Part shown: piece by piece, positions 5,801-7,096 of the stretch | Layout: every line of letters starts with the position of its first letter | Numbering within the stretch: the first letter of the stretch is position 1 | From: a bacterium | GTDB lineage: Bacteria; UBP14; UBA6098; B30-G16 | NCBI GenBank assembly: GCA_027064665.1 | Contig: JAMOPH010000366.1 | Span: 1-7,096, forward strand | Direction: 5' to 3' | Length of the DNA stretch: 7,096 nt | Notes under the pieces: model-generated | What the model was told of the DNA's origin: nothing | The model's input: only the letters and a program-made list of their open reading frames with translations | The model's database searches: none | Translations under genes and position numbers: made by a program

Positions 5801-7096
5801 CACGAATACGGCTCCGATGGGACATAAACCAGCGTCGTCTCATCCGCCCAGTATGGGTTGGTTCCGATTGGGTGCTCTGTGCCGTCCTCGGCAAAGTGCA
5901 CCGACGAGGTATCCACGCCATCGGGGTCGGAGAATACAAACACAAAGGAATCATTGGCGCAGTAAAGCCCCAGCGAATCCGGCTCCGGATACAGCAGAGA
6001 GATTCCGGGACCGCCCTGGGCGATGAATACCCAGTAGCAGGTATCCAGCACTGCGCTGTTGGGGCAGGCTTCGGCGGCATCCCAGACAGTGTCCACACAT
6101 ATCCAGACGCTGTCGCCGGTGGCAAACATCCCCGCGGGCACGCTCACAAACATCGTGTCCCCGGACCAACTCATCGTATCCCCGGTGTTGCACACCTCAA
6201 GCGTGTTCGCCGGGTCGGATAGAGTCCCCCACATCAGGCGGACACAGATTCTGTTCGTGTCCGGTCCCGCCGGGTCAGGGAAACGCAGTGTGATTGTCGG
6301 TGTGAGGGTCATAACGCTTTCCGCCTCAACAGGGGACACAATCTCAAATCCGGGTGCGAAGGTGTCAATGACCACCACAAAGTCGTTCGGGCGCTGCGGA
6401 TTTAGGAGATTGTCCAGCACCTCAACCGTGATATGCATCTCATTCCCGGCGGGGCAGGGATATGTTGGGACATCCCAGTATAGCGTGTCTCCCGACAGCG
6501 ACAGGTCCGGGTCGCCCCAGCACTGGCTTTCGGTTGAAACCGTGTCGCCGGTTGCGGGGTCAATGCAGGAGTAATTTACGCAAATTGACGAGGTGTCGTA
6601 TCCATCGGGGTCGTAAAGATGGAAGGCGAAAGTGTAGGGGAAATCGCATCCAAAGTAGATGTATCCATCGCCGTTTATGTCCGGCGGGTTAACTATAGTG
6701 ACCTCCGGACCCGTTGATGAGATTGGTATGTGGCAGGTGTCTCCCACATCGCCGTAGTTGGGCTCGCACATTGTGGTCCAGTCGGCGATTTGCTCCACCC
6801 ACCACACAATCGTGTCTCCGCCGCGGAACTGTATTCCAAGCGAATCAAGGATGACAAAGATTGTGTCTCCCTCGCTGTAGATTCCGCCGGTGGCATCCCC
6901 GCAGATTCGCGTGGTGTCGCCGCTGGTGTCAATTATCCCTATGCAGAACAGGTTGGGGTCGGGTATTCCAAACGGGTCGTGGACCAAAACCCACAGTGTC
7001 TCCGGGATGTCCATAGCGGTGGAATCGCACAGGGGAGTGTATTCCACAATTTCGGGCGCAGTGTGGTCAATGGCGAACCAGTAACCGTAACTTCCG
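2584..7096 (-). CDS. Giant secreted Ig-like repeat protein with C-terminal sorting-type domain (5' end outside window)
   Basis: The reading frame is open from the right edge to a TGA at 2584-2586, giving 1503 visible residues (residue 1 is the codon at 7095-7093). The first visible residues already belong to an Ig-like module (IDHTAPEI), so the true start lies off the window; the in-frame GTG at 7047 sits inside this module and is not the start. About twelve Ig-like modules follow in tandem, recognised by openings such as VVDLSPPV, VVDWNPPE and AQGGPG, and by late strands such as DGDTLYIRI and GDSVWICVD. Residues 1409-1503 form a separate C-terminal domain. There are more than 40 cysteines, fitting a disulfide-stabilised protein outside the cytoplasm. 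The chain is strongly acidic and nearly lysine-free. No catalytic motif is seen. Such architectures usually belong to adhesins, surface fibres or stalks of large exoproteins; which applies here is unknown. It is followed closely by the lipoprotein gene. Confidence 0.95.
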   Translation of the reverse strand, partial: GSYGYWFAIDHTAPEIVEYTPLCDSTAMDIPETLWVLVHDPFGIPDPNLFCIGIIDTSGDTTRICGDATGGIYSEGDTIFVILDSLGIQFRGGDTIVWWVEQIADWTTMCEPNYGDVGDTCHIPISSTGPEVTIVNPPDINGDGYIYFGCDFPYTFAFHLYDPDGYDTSSICVNYSCIDPATGDTVSTESQCWGDPDLSLSGDTLYWDVPTYPCPAGNEMHITVEVLDNLLNPQRPNDFVVVIDTFAPGFEIVSPVEAESVMTLTPTITLRFPDPAGPDTNRICVRLMWGTLSDPANTLEVCNTGDTMSWSGDTMFVSVPAGMFATGDSVWICVDTVWDAAEACPNSAVLDTCYWVFIAQGGPGISLLYPEPDSLGLYCANDSFVFVFSDPDGVDTSSVHFAEDGTEHPIGTNPYWADETTLVYVPSEPYSWSPVYLSIWGAQDMLGYIADSTVFVLNMDVQPPVAEWVGPGSPPEPITVPPGTPTIQIQIYDSLNSVDSTTILFFSHGFDGPSYPVDGSVDVDDTLRWSWIDSSLTFYAYVAEDTFLAGDTDSVCVIVGDNPHCGDYFNLDTICWLYAVSASAGPTPALVLPDHDRATIACTDSFVIAWYCNTSVGLRHSDAQISLQINSGAPTIYDDASGRIAYGGDTLYFSPPIPELSDGDTLYIRIEHIEDALGNPTDEPDLYSYEFFIDWSGPAMVDEFPVGLTTLSHPTIWMYFEDISPIDDSSVVVSISVNGGAPATYHITDPGISWSTGVDTLYLAGLEFAGGDTVRVCLDSLADAPDTCGPNWTTDTCFTFWLPQGGPVAQILYPPDSSTTFCEDQNIAIALCDSQGLILDSLQLIITHHSTGVEDSFDIDHPANLSSITWIVDSVGPDFCDTLIIPPVSSYTDGETITVTLIRAMDTLFNPSTEYEWIFVVDLSPPVADSFVPADGETIYDWHQHISAQVWDEISWLDTLGLVVEVYDNGALWMTFTWDDPQLWYDNSDSTVHLQIDTLWREFHTYCIHILAQDSTDTVLCPPNDTVISWCFYVGDEDTVGPEITTIDSCSWPGFSTDFFISCTLSDSSGIYDDETDISGQGIFLIYDTTGCPDLEGGNYMGIVQMIYSPIDSTHGTAQTPPGAFPQFPPGTYLYYVIYAYDNDFDFDTTGDRAQSHSVCDFCYFHDIEPPTLTLIDPQDGFFYACSCGTQGLDFALFDYDGVNTAAGTLTVNGVDYPFATSSEITFTPTASGSVYVHFVPDSCWQDGETVQVEISGVADIYENVIDTAWHYQFVVDWNPPEVYFEHCAGPGDTNLYLGQFDTITMQITDQISGVNPESLKIEIAGKRIHRGEYPADYDYTHIYSTSDEGVYYDDSTGTLTLVIGELPGLEIHDMDSVWIIVAQMCDNTQSCGPNCIMDALTCPRYIVAEFECRAHPNPFTPNGDGSNDVVYIQFPKMAFRDATVYIYDMQNVEIKKITVGEGHTYIWDGTDSKGNPCRPGVYLYAVEVDGEIICTGSVVLAR
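2872..7095 (-). repeat. Array of about twelve Ig-like modules in mostly alternating A/B types
   Basis: This is a protein-level repeat; at DNA level the copies are well diverged. My module boundaries in visible residues are: B1 1-126 (partial), A1 127-241, B2 242-358, A2 359-456, B3 457-580, A3 581-692, B4 693-802, A4 803-920, B5 921-1034, an atypical module 1035-1167, A6 1168-1275, B6 1276-1408. A modules open with a GP or PP strand, then have an early cysteine before a hydrophobic strand (YFGCDF, LYCANDSF, TFCEDQN), often a DPDG.DTSS turn, and end with a D/E-G-D/E-T strand and D..x.NP. That ending resembles SbsA-type (Big_5) Ig-like domains. B modules open with V.D..PP and end with GD[ST]V.ICVD, then C-x-P-N and a second cysteine. 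Boundaries are approximate, read by eye. Confidence 0.85.
3595..3993 (-). other. Atypical 133-residue module interrupting the A/B alternation
   Basis: Visible residues 1035-1167 occupy the place of an A module between B5 and A6 but lack the A signatures. The module opens VGPEITTIDSCSW, contains SCTLSDSSGIYDDE, and then PPGTYLYYVIYAYDNDFD. It still looks like a beta-sandwich: the GTYLYYVIYAYDND segment has the form of a late Ig-like strand followed by an acidic turn. It carries five cysteines, including a closely spaced C-x-x-C near its end (VCDFCYF). It may be another Ig-like subfamily inserted into the array, or a divergent A module. Confidence 0.6.

Noticed and set aside
6664..6681. Dockerin domain based on DINGDG
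   Set aside because: Only one copy of the loop is present and it is embedded in an Ig-like module; dockerins have two such loops with flanking helices.
7045..7047. GTG at 7047 as the start of the giant gene
   Set aside because: The frame continues open to the window edge, and the upstream residues (WFAIDHTAPEI) are the normal opening strand of an Ig-like module; no ribosome binding site precedes the GTG.
1..7096. CRISPR array, mobile element, tRNA or rRNA
   Set aside because: No spaced direct repeats, terminal inverted repeats, transposase motifs or RNA-gene signatures were seen; the repetition present is at protein level in coding sequence.

Overview
All coding signal in this window is on the minus strand. 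Three co-oriented genes fill almost all of it, each encoding an exported, extracytoplasmic protein. In transcription order (right to left) they are: a giant Ig-like repeat protein whose 5' end lies beyond the right edge (7096 to 2584); a small lipoprotein (2570 to 2112); and a second secreted Ig-like protein whose 3' end lies beyond the left edge (2065 to 1). The gaps are 13 and 46 bases. I see no terminator in either gap, so the three look like one operon or part of a longer one. I found no tRNA, rRNA, CRISPR array, insertion sequence or integration site. Long plus-strand open frames exist, but they are antisense shadows of these genes.

The giant protein (at least 1503 residues visible) is a chain of about twelve Ig-like beta-sandwich modules of roughly 100-135 residues, ending in a 95-residue C-terminal domain of the type B sorting (CHU_C-like) / FlgD-Ig-like kind. 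Most modules alternate between two recognisable types, so the true repeat unit is a pair of about 220 residues. The repeat region is extremely acidic, and by manual count it has no lysine at all in its first 1320 visible residues. The third gene has an N-terminal signal peptide, a beta-rich N-terminal domain of about 250 residues that I cannot name, a second beta-rich domain, and then at least three Ig-like modules. The last of these matches the last module of the giant protein and is cut off just where a similar C-terminal domain would begin. The lipoprotein between them has a clear lipobox and four further cysteines.

The lipoprotein and the C-terminal domain suggest a diderm bacterium, possibly of the Fibrobacteres-Chlorobi-Bacteroidetes (FCB) group or one of the uncultivated candidate phyla near it. 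GC content is moderate, in the mid-50s percent by eye. I cannot identify the organism more closely. The most likely role of the locus is a cell-surface or secreted structure or adhesin system: two large surface proteins sharing a C-terminal architecture, with a small envelope lipoprotein made between them. This role is inference; no enzymatic motif is visible in any of the three.
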